A DNA stretch of 64,000 nt from Candidatus Microthrix parvicella Bio17-1 (GTDB taxonomy: Bacteria > Actinomycetota > Acidimicrobiia > Acidimicrobiales > Microtrichaceae), in contig NZ_AMPG01000001.1 in assembly GCF_000299415.1 (NCBI RefSeq), forward strand, positions 372,001 to 436,000, given 5' to 3'. A program made the translations under genes and the position numbers. The notes beneath the pieces are model-generated. The model was given only the letters and a program-made list of their open reading frames with translations, searched no databases and was not told the DNA's origin. This document shows, one piece after another, positions 51,958 to 60,031 of this stretch. Numbering within the stretch: position 1 is the first letter of the stretch; every line of letters starts with the position of its first letter.

Positions 51958-53043
51958 TCACGGTTGGCTCCTCAGCGCGACAATCGGATCAACCGACGTG
52001 ATTCGACGCACGGCGATCAGACAACCGACCAGACCGAACACGATCAGCAGGCCCATCGACGTGAGGATCGGCCCTGCCGCCAGCCGGAACGGGGCCTCGC
52101 CGCCAACAAACTGCCCCAGGCCCACGGCGACCAGCGAACCCGTGGCAACGGTGCCCACCAGCACGATCGCCATCTGACCGAGCGCGTCCCGCAGCACGTA
52201 GCCGTTGGACGCGCCCAGCGCCTTGAGCAGCCCGATCTGACCTGTGCGCTGCACGGTCCACACGGTGAAGAAGGCACCGACGATGAGCGCCGAGATCACC
52301 ACCAAGAAGTTTTGGATGAGGCTCATGGTGGAGGTCTCCCCCGTGTATCCGGGCGAACCGGCGTAGGCCGCCACCTTGGAGATCACCTCGGTGTCGGAGG
52401 CCTTCTCGGCTGACGTAAACGACATGCCATCGGGCGCTTTCAACGCAATGGCGGAGAAGCGACCTTTGGCGTTGTTGCCGTACAACAGGCTCTGCCAGGT
52501 GGGCAGCGAGGTGAAGGCGATGGGCACGTGGCCGTACGACCCCGAGTAGGTGAAGCCAAGGACCGGAAGCCGCTCATCGACGCCCACGATGGTCAGTTCG
52601 TCACCCACCGACAGCCCCTCAGCCTCAAACTCGTGGCTCAGAATGATGCCGGGTGGCCCGGCAAGCGAGCGCTTCGCCTCTCCAGCCGGGGCGAGGAAAC
52701 TGTTCTCGCTGATACCAAACAGCGCCATGTCGATGGTTGAACCATCGGCCTTCTTCGCGTTGAAGAACGACACGCCGATCGGTGACGCCTGCACGCCGTC
52801 AAGCCCCTCAAACGCCTGGAGGTTGGCATCGGTCAACGTGGATCGGCTGAATGTGCCGTCGGCGCCCGGTTGAAAGGCCAGGTTGGTCAGCGGCAGGTTG
52901 CGCAGGCCGGAAATGCCGTCGTCGACCAGCCCGTTGGCCAGACCCGACAACAGCGTGGCCATCAGCGCCACCAGCCCAATGACCAGGCCAACCAGCGCAA
53001 ACCTCCCTCGGGCGAACCGAAGGTCTCGTAACGCAAGGAACAT
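51958..53043 (-). CDS. ABC transporter permease (FtsX/MacB type)
   Basis: A 361-residue protein from ATG 53043, preceded by AAGGAGA. It has one N-terminal membrane helix, an extracytoplasmic MacB-like domain of about 210 residues and three C-terminal helices with QRTGQIGLLKALGASNGYVLRD, which is the FtsX coupling segment. With the ATPase it forms a mechanotransmission-type ABC transporter that exports lipids, peptides or drugs; the substrate is unknown. First gene of the operon. Confidence 0.9.
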   Translation of the reverse strand: MFLALRDLRFARGRFALVGLVIGLVALMATLLSGLANGLVDDGISGLRNLPLTNLAFQPGADGTFSRSTLTDANLQAFEGLDGVQASPIGVSFFNAKKADGSTIDMALFGISENSFLAPAGEAKRSLAGPPGIILSHEFEAEGLSVGDELTIVGVDERLPVLGFTYSGSYGHVPIAFTSLPTWQSLLYGNNAKGRFSAIALKAPDGMSFTSAEKASDTEVISKVAAYAGSPGYTGETSTMSLIQNFLVVISALIVGAFFTVWTVQRTGQIGLLKALGASNGYVLRDALGQMAIVLVGTVATGSLVAVGLGQFVGGEAPFRLAAGPILTSMGLLIVFGLVGCLIAVRRITSVDPIVALRSQP

Positions 53044-53096
53044 GCGGGTCTCCTTCGCAGGGACACTGACTGCGCATCGTCCAGATGGCGACACTG

Positions 53097-53126
53097 TGTT
53101 GACATCATAGCGACGGACTGTCGACA
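53097..53126. promoter_or_regulatory. Candidate TetR-type operator upstream of the permease
   Basis: Two similar octamers TGTTGACA (53097-53104) and TGTCGACA (53119-53126, palindromic) lie 22 bases apart, about two turns of DNA, and 54-83 bases before the permease start. They are the clearest symmetrical motif in this promoter region. Confidence 0.3.
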
Positions 53127-53199
53127 AACCAAGGAGATGGCGCATCCCGACCAACCCGGCACCGGCCTGCCGCGCCTGCCGGCGGTGCATCTTTGACCG

Positions 53200-53760
53200 T
53201 CAGCGCACGAGGTCGGCCAGAAGCACCGTGTACAGGTCCAGGTCGTCCCGGCTGAAGCACACGAACCGCACCAGCGACACGGAGGTCGACGTGCTCAGCA
53301 CCGTTTCGACCGCAATCCGAGCGGCCGGCTGAGCAGGGTACCCAAAGACGCCGGTGGAGATCGCCGGAAACGCAATGCTCCGGGCACCCACCTCGTCGGC
53401 TCGCATCAGCGACTCCCGGTAGCACGAGGCCAGTGCTTCGGGCTCGCCAACCTCACCGCCCCGCCACACGGGTCCAACCGTGTGGATAATCCATCGGGCA
53501 GCAAGCTTGAACCCCGGCGAGGTCTTGGCCTGCCCGGTTCGACAGCCCCCCAGATGTCGACAGAAGTCCACCAGTTCGGGACCAGCGGCCAGGTGGATTG
53601 CACCGTCGACCCCTCCACCACCAAGCAGCGACGAGTTTGCGGCATTCACGATGGCATCAACCGCTTCACCGGTGATGTCGCCAAGGACGGCGTCCAAGCG
53701 TGGCATCTCAGCCACCATCCCCGCGTCATCGAAACCGTCACCCGCAGCCACGTCATCCAT
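53200..53760 (-). CDS. Macro-domain protein (YmdB-like ADP-ribose deacetylase)
   Basis: About 186 residues from ATG 53760 (later ATGs are possible). The macro-domain signatures are [30 protein letters not shown] and [16 protein letters not shown], then [13 protein letters not shown]. The pattern follows E. coli YmdB. Such enzymes hydrolyse O-acetyl-ADP-ribose or remove ADP-ribose from proteins. It stands alone between the ABC operon and the IS-interrupted regulator. Confidence 0.9.
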   Translation of the reverse strand: MDDVAAGDGFDDAGMVAEMPRLDAVLGDITGEAVDAIVNAANSSLLGGGGVDGAIHLAAGPELVDFCRHLGGCRTGQAKTSPGFKLAARWIIHTVGPVWRGGEVGEPEALASCYRESLMRADEVGARSIAFPAISTGVFGYPAQPAARIAVETVLSTSTSVSLVRFVCFSRDDLDLYTVLLADLVR

Positions 53761-54033
53761 CGTTGCATGGTGTCGCCGCCGCTCCGAGCCGGCCAACCCG
53801 GCTCTCTGCCGCTGCATCGAGACGATCGACGAATTCCGACAAAACCCAGCAACGATTCACCCGGGTTGATTGGCCAACTCGACGGTATGCAACAGAATAC
53901 GAGTGGAGGTTTCGGCAAGAAACGAGCGACCCCAACTGCGGACGATGTCATCCAGGCGTGGCACGCCCGCCACCGACATCAGGATCAGACCCGGATATTG
54001 CAGCCGGGTAGCGGGTTGTTGGTGGTTTGACGC

Positions 54034-54107
54034 GGCAGGTGCCCCTGCTGGCTGGAAGAATGGAGAGTACGAACAGCTCTATTCGACTAGCGACAGGAGC
54101 ACCTGCC
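54034..54107 (+). promoter_or_regulatory. RBS-sequestering stem-loop ahead of the transposase
   Basis: GGCAGGTGCCCCTG (54034-54047) pairs with CAGGAGCACCTGCC (54094-54107), 13 of 14 positions. The second arm includes the AGGAGC ribosome site for the GTG at 54110. A transcript entering from outside would fold and hide it, as known for IS10 and IS50. Confidence 0.65.
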
Positions 54108-54109
54108 AG

Positions 54110-55510
54110 GTGAATGCTACAGGCGCGTTGTTTGATGCCGGGGAACTGATCGGACAGCCCCGCCGCCGGAGTGCTTCGGTGAAGGTCAAGGTGAGCGATG
54201 ACAAGGTGACCGGGGTGGGCGGGGTGGCGTTGTGGGGACCGATGTTGGACAACCTGAACCTGGTCGGTGTCGCCGATGGGCGCCGGTTGCGGCCGATCGG
54301 GCCTGGCGGCTACACCGGCGGGGAGTGCTATCGGGCGTTGGTCGAGATCCTGTTGGCCGGAGGCGATTTCTTGTCGGACCGGTCCCTGTTGGATGGGCCG
54401 ACCCAACAGTTGCGGGGCGCTCACGTGTTGCCCTCACACGCGACGATGTTCCGGTTTTGTGGCGGAGCCGATTTTGGTCGGGTCCAGAAAGCCGCGGCGG
54501 TGAACCGGACGATGTTGGCTCGGGCGTGGGCGTCGGGTGCGGGACCTTCTGGTGGGATGGTCACGGTTGATCCCGATGCCACGCTGGTCGACACCTACGG
54601 GCCGGACAAGGAAGGTTCGAAGTTCTCCTACCGGGGCGAGGTTGGCTTGTCACCGCTGATCGGGGTGTGTGGTGAGACCGGTGACGTGCTCGCGATCCGT
54701 GCCCGGTCTGGGAATGCCCATCCGGGCCGGGACAACGCCGGGTTCATTCGAGAGTGTGTGTCGGCGATCCCCGGCCCGGTCCGGGAAACAACGAACCTGT
54801 GGGTCCGTGTCGATTCCGCCGGCTACCAACACGCCGTGTTCGACACCGTCGAGGCGCTGGGTGGGGTGTTCTCCGTGACCGCGCCACAACGGTCCAACGT
54901 GAAAGCGAAAGTCCGGGCGTTGGCCACCAACCCTGACACGCAATGGGTGCCAGCGTTGGCCGGCGAGGCCAAGCGGGGTTCCGAGGTCGCAGAAACACCT
55001 TTCGTGATGGGGCAAGGCAAGACCCGGCGCATGTTGCGGATGATCGTGCGCCGTCAACGCACCAGCGCCGGTGACCAGTTGTCCTTTGATGATCTTGACG
55101 GTTGGAGGTTCCATGCGATTGTCACGAACCTTCCCGCCCTGTTCGCACCCCCAGCAGAGGTCGAGGCCCACCATCGGCTTCGTGGCGGGATCCCCGAGGA
55201 CACCATCCGGCAACTCAAGGAAGACTTTGGGCTGATCCACGCGCCGGTGAAGAACTTCTTCGGGAACTGGTTGTGGTGGCACGCCTCTGTGCTTGCTCAC
55301 AACACCGCCCGCTGGGTCCGTCACCTCGGGCTGCCCCCGACGTTCAAACGGTGCCGTGGGAAACGGCTCCGCCTCGCGTTCTTCAATGTCGCAGCACGAG
55401 TTGTCAACCACGCCGGCGGCCTCGAGTTGCGGCTCCCACGATCCCACGCCTGGGCCGACGCGTTCATCGAAGCCCTCACACGCATCCGGGCCCTGCCCGC
55501 GTTCGCCTGA
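54110..55510 (+). CDS. IS1380-family DDE transposase
   Basis: A 466-residue protein from GTG 54110 (AGGAGC nine bases before). It shows the group 1 DDE pattern: GGMVTVDPDATLVDTYGPDKEG (first Asp), LWVRVDSAGYQHAVF (second Asp) and a C-terminal part with RGGIPEDTIRQLKEDFGLIHAP (Glu) and NWLWWHASVLAHN typical of IS1380. The frame continues upstream into the host gene, but that part is not transposase. It appears intact. Confidence 0.9.
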   Translation: MNATGALFDAGELIGQPRRRSASVKVKVSDDKVTGVGGVALWGPMLDNLNLVGVADGRRLRPIGPGGYTGGECYRALVEILLAGGDFLSDRSLLDGPTQQLRGAHVLPSHATMFRFCGGADFGRVQKAAAVNRTMLARAWASGAGPSGGMVTVDPDATLVDTYGPDKEGSKFSYRGEVGLSPLIGVCGETGDVLAIRARSGNAHPGRDNAGFIRECVSAIPGPVRETTNLWVRVDSAGYQHAVFDTVEALGGVFSVTAPQRSNVKAKVRALATNPDTQWVPALAGEAKRGSEVAETPFVMGQGKTRRMLRMIVRRQRTSAGDQLSFDDLDGWRFHAIVTNLPALFAPPAEVEAHHRLRGGIPEDTIRQLKEDFGLIHAPVKNFFGNWLWWHASVLAHNTARWVRHLGLPPTFKRCRGKRLRLAFFNVAARVVNHAGGLELRLPRSHAWADAFIEALTRIRALPAFA

Positions 55511-56078
55511 CCCGGCCAGGCACCCACACACCCAGACTCAGCCCGGACAACCCGACCACACCACAACCTTCTGCCTCACCGCGCCCCAAAACCAGACAAA
55601 CACCATTCAACCTCACACCAGAGGCAGCACCCACCCAAACCAGTGGCCTACACGCCGTTCAAGAACCGGGCTGCAATATCCGGGTCAGATAGTCGAATGG
55701 GCCGGTGACGTGTGCCGCCAGGTCCACCTCGTCCAGTTGGCTCATCTCAGCCTCGAAACCCTCATGGTCACCGTCGGCGGGGAGCCGGACGTCGACCGCC
55801 GCCCTGAGCGTGCGTCCGATCGTCTCCGGATCGATCACCGCCGAGTATCCGGCGATCACACCGATTCGCTCCAACCGTTTCACCCGGTCGGCCGTGGCAC
55901 TGGCCCCCAACGACACCTCGATGCTCAGGTCACGGTATGACATTCGTCCCATTTTGCGAAGCAGGCCAAGGAGAGCATGGTCAATGTCATCAAGTAGCAC
56001 GGTTTCCACGGTCATCGTGTCGTTCTAGCCGCCGGGAACCCCGCTCGTCACGGTGATGGTGCCGCCACACTGCACTCC

Positions 56079-56717
56079 ATGAACGGATTGGTCGTGGGCT
56101 TCACCACATCGCTTCCCCTCCTGATGATCATCGGGCCGATCGCGCTGATGGTCGTGGACATCGGCCTGACCGACGGCGTGCGACGCGGCTGGCCGGCGCC
56201 GCTGGGCATCGCCACCGTCGACCTGCTCTACGGGTCGGTGGCGGCAACGGCCGGGCTGGGCCTCCAGCGGCTACTGGGCACCCATCGCTCTGCCATCGGC
56301 GTGGCCGGAGGTCTGACACTGTTGGTGTTGGCCGCCCACCTGCTCGTTCATGCCCGATCGACTCAGCCGTCCTGCACAGCGACCGCTTCCACCGATTCCG
56401 GCACTGCACCGCGTCACCCGCAGGCGGCCACCGGCCGCGCCCCGGCGGGCCTGGCCGCACGCTTCGCCGGCCTGTGCGCCATCAACCCGCTCACACTGGT
56501 GGCATTTGCATCCCTGGCGGTGAGCGCTGGAGCCAACATCGGCCCCGGGTGGGTCGTCGGCATCGTCTGCGCGTCGCTGCTGGTGCACGGAGGATTTCTA
56601 GTCCTTGGCGACACCCTCGGACGCGTACTCACCCCGGCGCTCATCCATCGCGGACGACTGCTGGGCTGCCTGGGCGTTGCCGCGCTTGGCTTGCACACGA
56701 TGCTCGGCGTCCTCTGA
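56079..56717 (+). CDS. LysE/RhtB-family amino acid exporter
   Basis: A 212-residue membrane protein with about six hydrophobic segments. It begins GFTTSLPLLMIIGPIALMVVDIGLTDGVRRGW and has FAGLCAINPLTLVAFASL, the GP-x and NP-x-T positions of the LysE family. Family members export basic or branched amino acids. It is divergent from the IS-interrupted AsnC regulator with 63 bases between starts, the usual lysE/lysG- or Lrp-type arrangement. Confidence 0.82.
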   Translation: MNGLVVGFTTSLPLLMIIGPIALMVVDIGLTDGVRRGWPAPLGIATVDLLYGSVAATAGLGLQRLLGTHRSAIGVAGGLTLLVLAAHLLVHARSTQPSCTATASTDSGTAPRHPQAATGRAPAGLAARFAGLCAINPLTLVAFASLAVSAGANIGPGWVVGIVCASLLVHGGFLVLGDTLGRVLTPALIHRGRLLGCLGVAALGLHTMLGVL

Positions 56718-56760
56718 AGAACGACGGAGCTCGCAGCCGCCGAGGTCACGACGGCCGCAA

Positions 56761-57093
56761 CTACGCGACGGGTTCCTCGCGCTCGAACGACGGCAGCGCC
56801 ACACCGGGCCGGTAGTAGGTGTACATGTCCTCGATAATGACCTGTGCCGCATCTGCATCCGAGCCAAACGACATCTCAACGGTGACGACGCCACCGTTGA
56901 TGTGAATCGACTCGATGCCGCGCACGCCATCGAGCAACCTCTTGGCCAGCAGGTCCGGCGGGCGATGCCCGGAGATCTCGGTCCCGGGCCGGTACACCTC
57001 GTGGCCCGTACCGGTCAGCGTTCGGTTCAGCTCGTAGCGAACCACCCCGGGACGACTGGACTGCTTCTGCGTGACGACAACCGGCTGACCCAT
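56761..57093 (-). CDS. Nfu N-terminal-domain-like small protein
   Basis: A 110-residue protein from ATG 57093. The central VRYELNRTLTGTGHEVYRPG and RLLDGVRGIESIHINGGVVTVEMS match the pattern of the Nfu/NifU N-terminal domain (PF08712), which in Nfu scaffold proteins precedes a CxxC iron-sulphur domain. Here that second domain is absent and there is no Cys at all in the protein. Its role is thus unclear. It is close to the metallopeptidase gene on the same strand. Confidence 0.55.
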   Translation of the reverse strand: MGQPVVVTQKQSSRPGVVRYELNRTLTGTGHEVYRPGTEISGHRPPDLLAKRLLDGVRGIESIHINGGVVTVEMSFGSDADAAQVIIEDMYTYYRPGVALPSFEREEPVA

Positions 57094-57112
57094 AGGGGCA
57101 GGATCGTACCGC

Positions 57113-58063
57113 TCAGGGGCGGTCCACCCCAAAGGTGTCGCATTGCTCAGCCTGGCCGTTGTCAAACCCCACCTTGAACCACTTCACCCGCTGCTCCGAA
57201 CTGCCGTGGTTCCACGTCTCCGGGTCGATGCGTCCAGTGGCCTGTTCCTGGATGCGGTCGTCACCAACCGCCGATGCGGCACCGAGGCCCTCCTCAATGT
57301 CGCCCTGCTCGAGTCCTCGGTTGGCCGAGTCGTCCAGATACACGTTGCGGGCCCAGACGTCGGCGAAGCAGTCTGCCTGCAGCTCGAGGCGGATGGACAG
57401 CGCGTTGGCCTGATCCGGGTTCTTTCGGCTCAGGCGCTGCGCGTCGTCCGAGATACCCAGCACATTCTGAACGTGATGGCCCATTTCGTGTGCCACCACG
57501 TAGGCCTGAGCGAAGTCGCCCGGTGCGCCGAAACGGTCGGCCAACTCATCGAAGAAGGTTTCATCGATGTACACCTCAGAGTCGGCCGGGCAATAGAAGG
57601 GCCCCACGGCCGACGAGGCCTGCCCGCACCCGGTGTTGACCGAACTGCGAAACAGGTTGAGCTTGGCATTTGAATACTTCTGTTGTCCCTCAGCGAACTG
57701 CTTGGTCCAGGTGCGTTGCACATCGTTAAACACCCAGACAATGAAGCGTCCGGTTTCATCGGTGGGGGCATCGTCCGCACGGCCCGTCGGACCTGACGCC
57801 TCCGGCACGGCACCAGGCAGATCCATCTGCTCGACGTTGAACGGGAGGTCGCCGCCTCCGGTCAGGCGCGGCAGAATGAAGATGGCCGCCAAAGCGATCA
57901 CGATGCCCAAGATGCCGGAGCCCTTGCCGATGGGAAGGCCCATGCCGCCGCCCCGGCCGCCTCCACCCGGCAATGGGAACTGGAAACCACCGCCTGCGCC
58001 CCCCGACGATCGCTGGTCGTCCACGTTGCTCATGTCGGGTGTGGCGTCCTGGTCCCACTTCAC
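57113..58063 (-). CDS. YpfJ-type neutral zinc metallopeptidase
   Basis: A 316-residue protein from GTG 58063. A Gly-rich N-terminus (GGAGGGFQFPLPGGGG) precedes one membrane helix (residues about 50-66). The catalytic zinc motif HEMGHH is near residue 191 in VVAHEMGHHVQNVLG, followed by ELQADCFADVWA with the third ligand. The family (COG2321) is widespread, and its function is not settled. Cysteine pairs around CGQASSAVGPFYC may form a disulphide, fitting an extracytoplasmic enzyme. Confidence 0.9.
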   Translation of the reverse strand: MKWDQDATPDMSNVDDQRSSGGAGGGFQFPLPGGGGRGGGMGLPIGKGSGILGIVIALAAIFILPRLTGGGDLPFNVEQMDLPGAVPEASGPTGRADDAPTDETGRFIVWVFNDVQRTWTKQFAEGQQKYSNAKLNLFRSSVNTGCGQASSAVGPFYCPADSEVYIDETFFDELADRFGAPGDFAQAYVVAHEMGHHVQNVLGISDDAQRLSRKNPDQANALSIRLELQADCFADVWARNVYLDDSANRGLEQGDIEEGLGAASAVGDDRIQEQATGRIDPETWNHGSSEQRVKWFKVGFDNGQAEQCDTFGVDRP

Positions 58064-58085
58064 GGGGACACGCTACCTGGGCGGC

Positions 58086-58808
58086 TCAGGCGAACAGGGA
58101 AAGCTGCGGGTCGGGCCGCACGTAGCGCTGATGAGGCCAGGGAAGGTCATCGCAGAACGACCAGCTGCGACGGTGGATGGCCGTGGGCCCGTACCCCAGC
58201 AACGCCATCTGGTGCTTGGGACACGGATATCCCTTGTTGTATTCGAAGTCGTATCCGGGGTGATTTGCTGCGGCCTCCCGCATCATTCGGTCGCGGCTGA
58301 CCTTGGCCAGGATGGATGCCGTTGCGATCGAGAGACAGCGGGCATCGCCCTTGACCAACATCGTGGTGTTCTCGTGACCCACGAAGTCCCACTTGCCGTC
58401 CAACAGCACCGCGTCGACCGCCAGCCCCAACGAGTCGAGGGCGCGAGACGCTGCCAGCCGCTGTGCCGCCGACATGCCCAGCTCGTCACACTCCCGAGGC
58501 CACGCGTGACCCACCGCCCAGCCCCGACACCAGTCGGCCACACGGTCGAAGAGTGCTTCCCGGCGCGCCTCCGAGAGCATCTTGGAATCGCGCACACCAT
58601 TGATACGTCGGTCGGCCGGCAGCACGGCCACGCCAACGGTCAGGGGCCCAGCCCACGAACCCCGACCCACCTCGTCGATACCCACCACACACTCGGCGCC
58701 CCGCTCCCACCACAACCGCTCGAATTCAAGGGTGGGCGGACGGGTCCGCCGCCGGGAAGGTGCGGTTGCCTTGCGGGTCCGACGTGCCGGCGACACCGGT
58801 TCAGCCAT
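58086..58808 (-). CDS. rnhB: Ribonuclease HII
   Basis: A 240-residue protein from ATG 58808. An N-terminal basic tail of 30 residues precedes the RNase HII fold: VVGIDEVGRGSWAGPLTVGV (first catalytic Asp/Glu), RDSKMLSEARRE, DAVLLDGKWDF (third Asp) and SIATASILAKVSRDRMM. It removes RNA primers and misincorporated ribonucleotides. The start overlaps the end of rpiB by eight bases, so the two are in one operon. Confidence 0.93.
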   Translation of the reverse strand: MAEPVSPARRTRKATAPSRRRTRPPTLEFERLWWERGAECVVGIDEVGRGSWAGPLTVGVAVLPADRRINGVRDSKMLSEARREALFDRVADWCRGWAVGHAWPRECDELGMSAAQRLAASRALDSLGLAVDAVLLDGKWDFVGHENTTMLVKGDARCLSIATASILAKVSRDRMMREAAANHPGYDFEYNKGYPCPKHQMALLGYGPTAIHRRSWSFCDDLPWPHQRYVRPDPQLSLFA

Positions 58809-59238
58809 GTGGGGCGGCCGAATGGGTCTGTGGCTCCAACCCGGCGATGACCTGGAGCTCGTCGGCATCTGGAACCCCGGATGCAAATGCGCCGATGATC
58901 TCCCGAGCCAACTCTTCGGTGGTCAGGCGCTGTGACAACGCCAGCACATTGGCATCGTTCCAACGTCGGGCGCCCGTGGCGGTGTCGGCGTCAACACACA
59001 GGGCCGCACGCGCTCCCGCCACCTTGTTGGCGGCCATGGCAACCCCGGTTCCGGTGTAACACCACACCACACCCACCTCGGCCACGCCGTCGACCACTGC
59101 CTGGGCGACGCCTGCGCCCACCGACGGCCAGGGCGCACCTACCAACTCCCTCACCAGTTGGTGGCCCGACGCCCGCAGCCATGCGGCCACCGAATCGGTG
59201 GTTGGGGTCGCCTCGTCGGCGCCGTAGGCAATGCGCAT
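58801..59238 (-). CDS. rpiB: Ribose-5-phosphate isomerase B (RpiB/LacAB family)
   Basis: A 145-residue protein. It has the RpiB layout: MRIAYGADEATPTTDSV at the N-terminus, AQAVVDGVAEVGVVWCYTGTGVAMAANKV with the active-site Cys of the CGTG-like loop (here CYTGTG), RAALCVDADTATGARRWNDANVLAL and a C-terminal helix. It interconverts ribose-5-phosphate and ribulose-5-phosphate. The loop has an extra Tyr compared with the usual CGTG, so another sugar-phosphate isomerase is possible. Confidence 0.82.
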   Translation of the reverse strand: MRIAYGADEATPTTDSVAAWLRASGHQLVRELVGAPWPSVGAGVAQAVVDGVAEVGVVWCYTGTGVAMAANKVAGARAALCVDADTATGARRWNDANVLALSQRLTTEELAREIIGAFASGVPDADELQVIAGLEPQTHSAAPHG

Positions 59239-59276
59239 GGGTTCACGGTAACCCGAACGCTCGATAGCGTTGCGAG

Positions 59277-59918
59277 GTGAACGACGACGCCATGGCGCCC
59301 GACACCTGGGCCCGGCTCAGCACGCTGCGGGCGCTGGTGGCCGACGGACGGGCGGAACTGGCCGTCAGCCGCCTGCGTCGGTTGCTTCACGACGAGCCAA
59401 ATCTGGGCGAGGGCCACGCGCTGCTGGCGTCAACGTTGCTCAGCCTGCATCAGCCCGAAGAGGCCCTGCGCGCCGCCGACGCTGCGGTGCAGTCGGCACC
59501 CGATGCCGCCGAAGGCCACCACCTACGCGCCAGAATTCTGCTACAGCTGGGTCAGGCCGGCCCTGCCCTGGCAGCGGCTGAGGCCGCCGTGGCTCGGGAG
59601 CCACTGGTGCCGACCTACCAACGGGCACTGATGCGGGCCGGTTTCGCCGCCAACAACCTGGACGCAGCGCAGGCCGGGGCTGTGGCCTGCGCGCGTCTGG
59701 CCCCGGAGCGCCCTGATGGAGCGTTGGGTGAGGCAGAGGTGGCCCGCCGCCGGGGACGCCTGGGACGGGCCGACGGTCTGATCACACAACTGGAAGCGTC
59801 CCATCCCGGGCACAGTGGTGTGCGACGGCTTCGCCTCGCCATCGACGCCGACCTGGTGACGGCGCCGAAGCAGGGTTTCTTTGCCCGCATCGCTGCCCGG
59901 TTCCGCCGTTCGTCCTGA
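59277..59918 (+). CDS. TPR-containing protein
   Basis: A 213-residue protein from GTG 59277, made of tetratricopeptide-type helix pairs: AVSRLRRLLHDEPNLGEGHALLASTLLSL, EEALRAADAAVQSAPDAAEGHHLRARILLQLGQ and further weaker ones up to about residue 180. The tail (GFFARIAARFRRSS) is amphipathic and basic and might touch a membrane. It probably forms a scaffold for other proteins; no partner is known. Confidence 0.75.
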   Translation: MNDDAMAPDTWARLSTLRALVADGRAELAVSRLRRLLHDEPNLGEGHALLASTLLSLHQPEEALRAADAAVQSAPDAAEGHHLRARILLQLGQAGPALAAAEAAVAREPLVPTYQRALMRAGFAANNLDAAQAGAVACARLAPERPDGALGEAEVARRRGRLGRADGLITQLEASHPGHSGVRRLRLAIDADLVTAPKQGFFARIAARFRRSS

Positions 59919-60031
59919 CCCCGACGAGGGCCGGCGACCGCCCAAAAGGGCCGGGGAGATCGGTTGAGCAACTGAACACGAGGTGGGTGACGCGACGGTC
60001 ACAGCAGCGCACACGCCCAGGTTTGCTCGAC

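Larger units (their letters stand above)
53990..55684 (+). mobile_element. IS1380-family insertion sequence (1695 bp)
   Basis: The ends are 20-bp inverted repeats CCCGGATATTGCAGCC(G/C)GGT (53990-54009 and the inverse at 55665-55684) with one mismatch. Both flanks carry the 5-bp duplication TCAGA (53985-53989 and 55685-55689). It contains one transposase gene and 174 bases of non-coding DNA at the right end. The intact ends, duplication and frame suggest a recent insertion. Confidence 0.93.
53857..56015 (-). pseudogene. AsnC/Lrp-family regulator split by an IS element
   Basis: The 5' part (56015 to 55685) encodes an AsnC winged helix (RKMGRMSYRDLSIEVSLGASATADRVKRLE) and the start of its RAM domain, stopping at GPFDYL. 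The remainder (53984 to 53857) reads ILMSVAGVPRLDDIVRSWGR to a TGA. Removing the IS and one TCAGA copy joins them in frame into a protein of 152 residues, normal for the family. As it stands the gene would make a 118-residue product ending in IS-encoded residues. Its target was probably the divergent LysE exporter. Confidence 0.9.
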
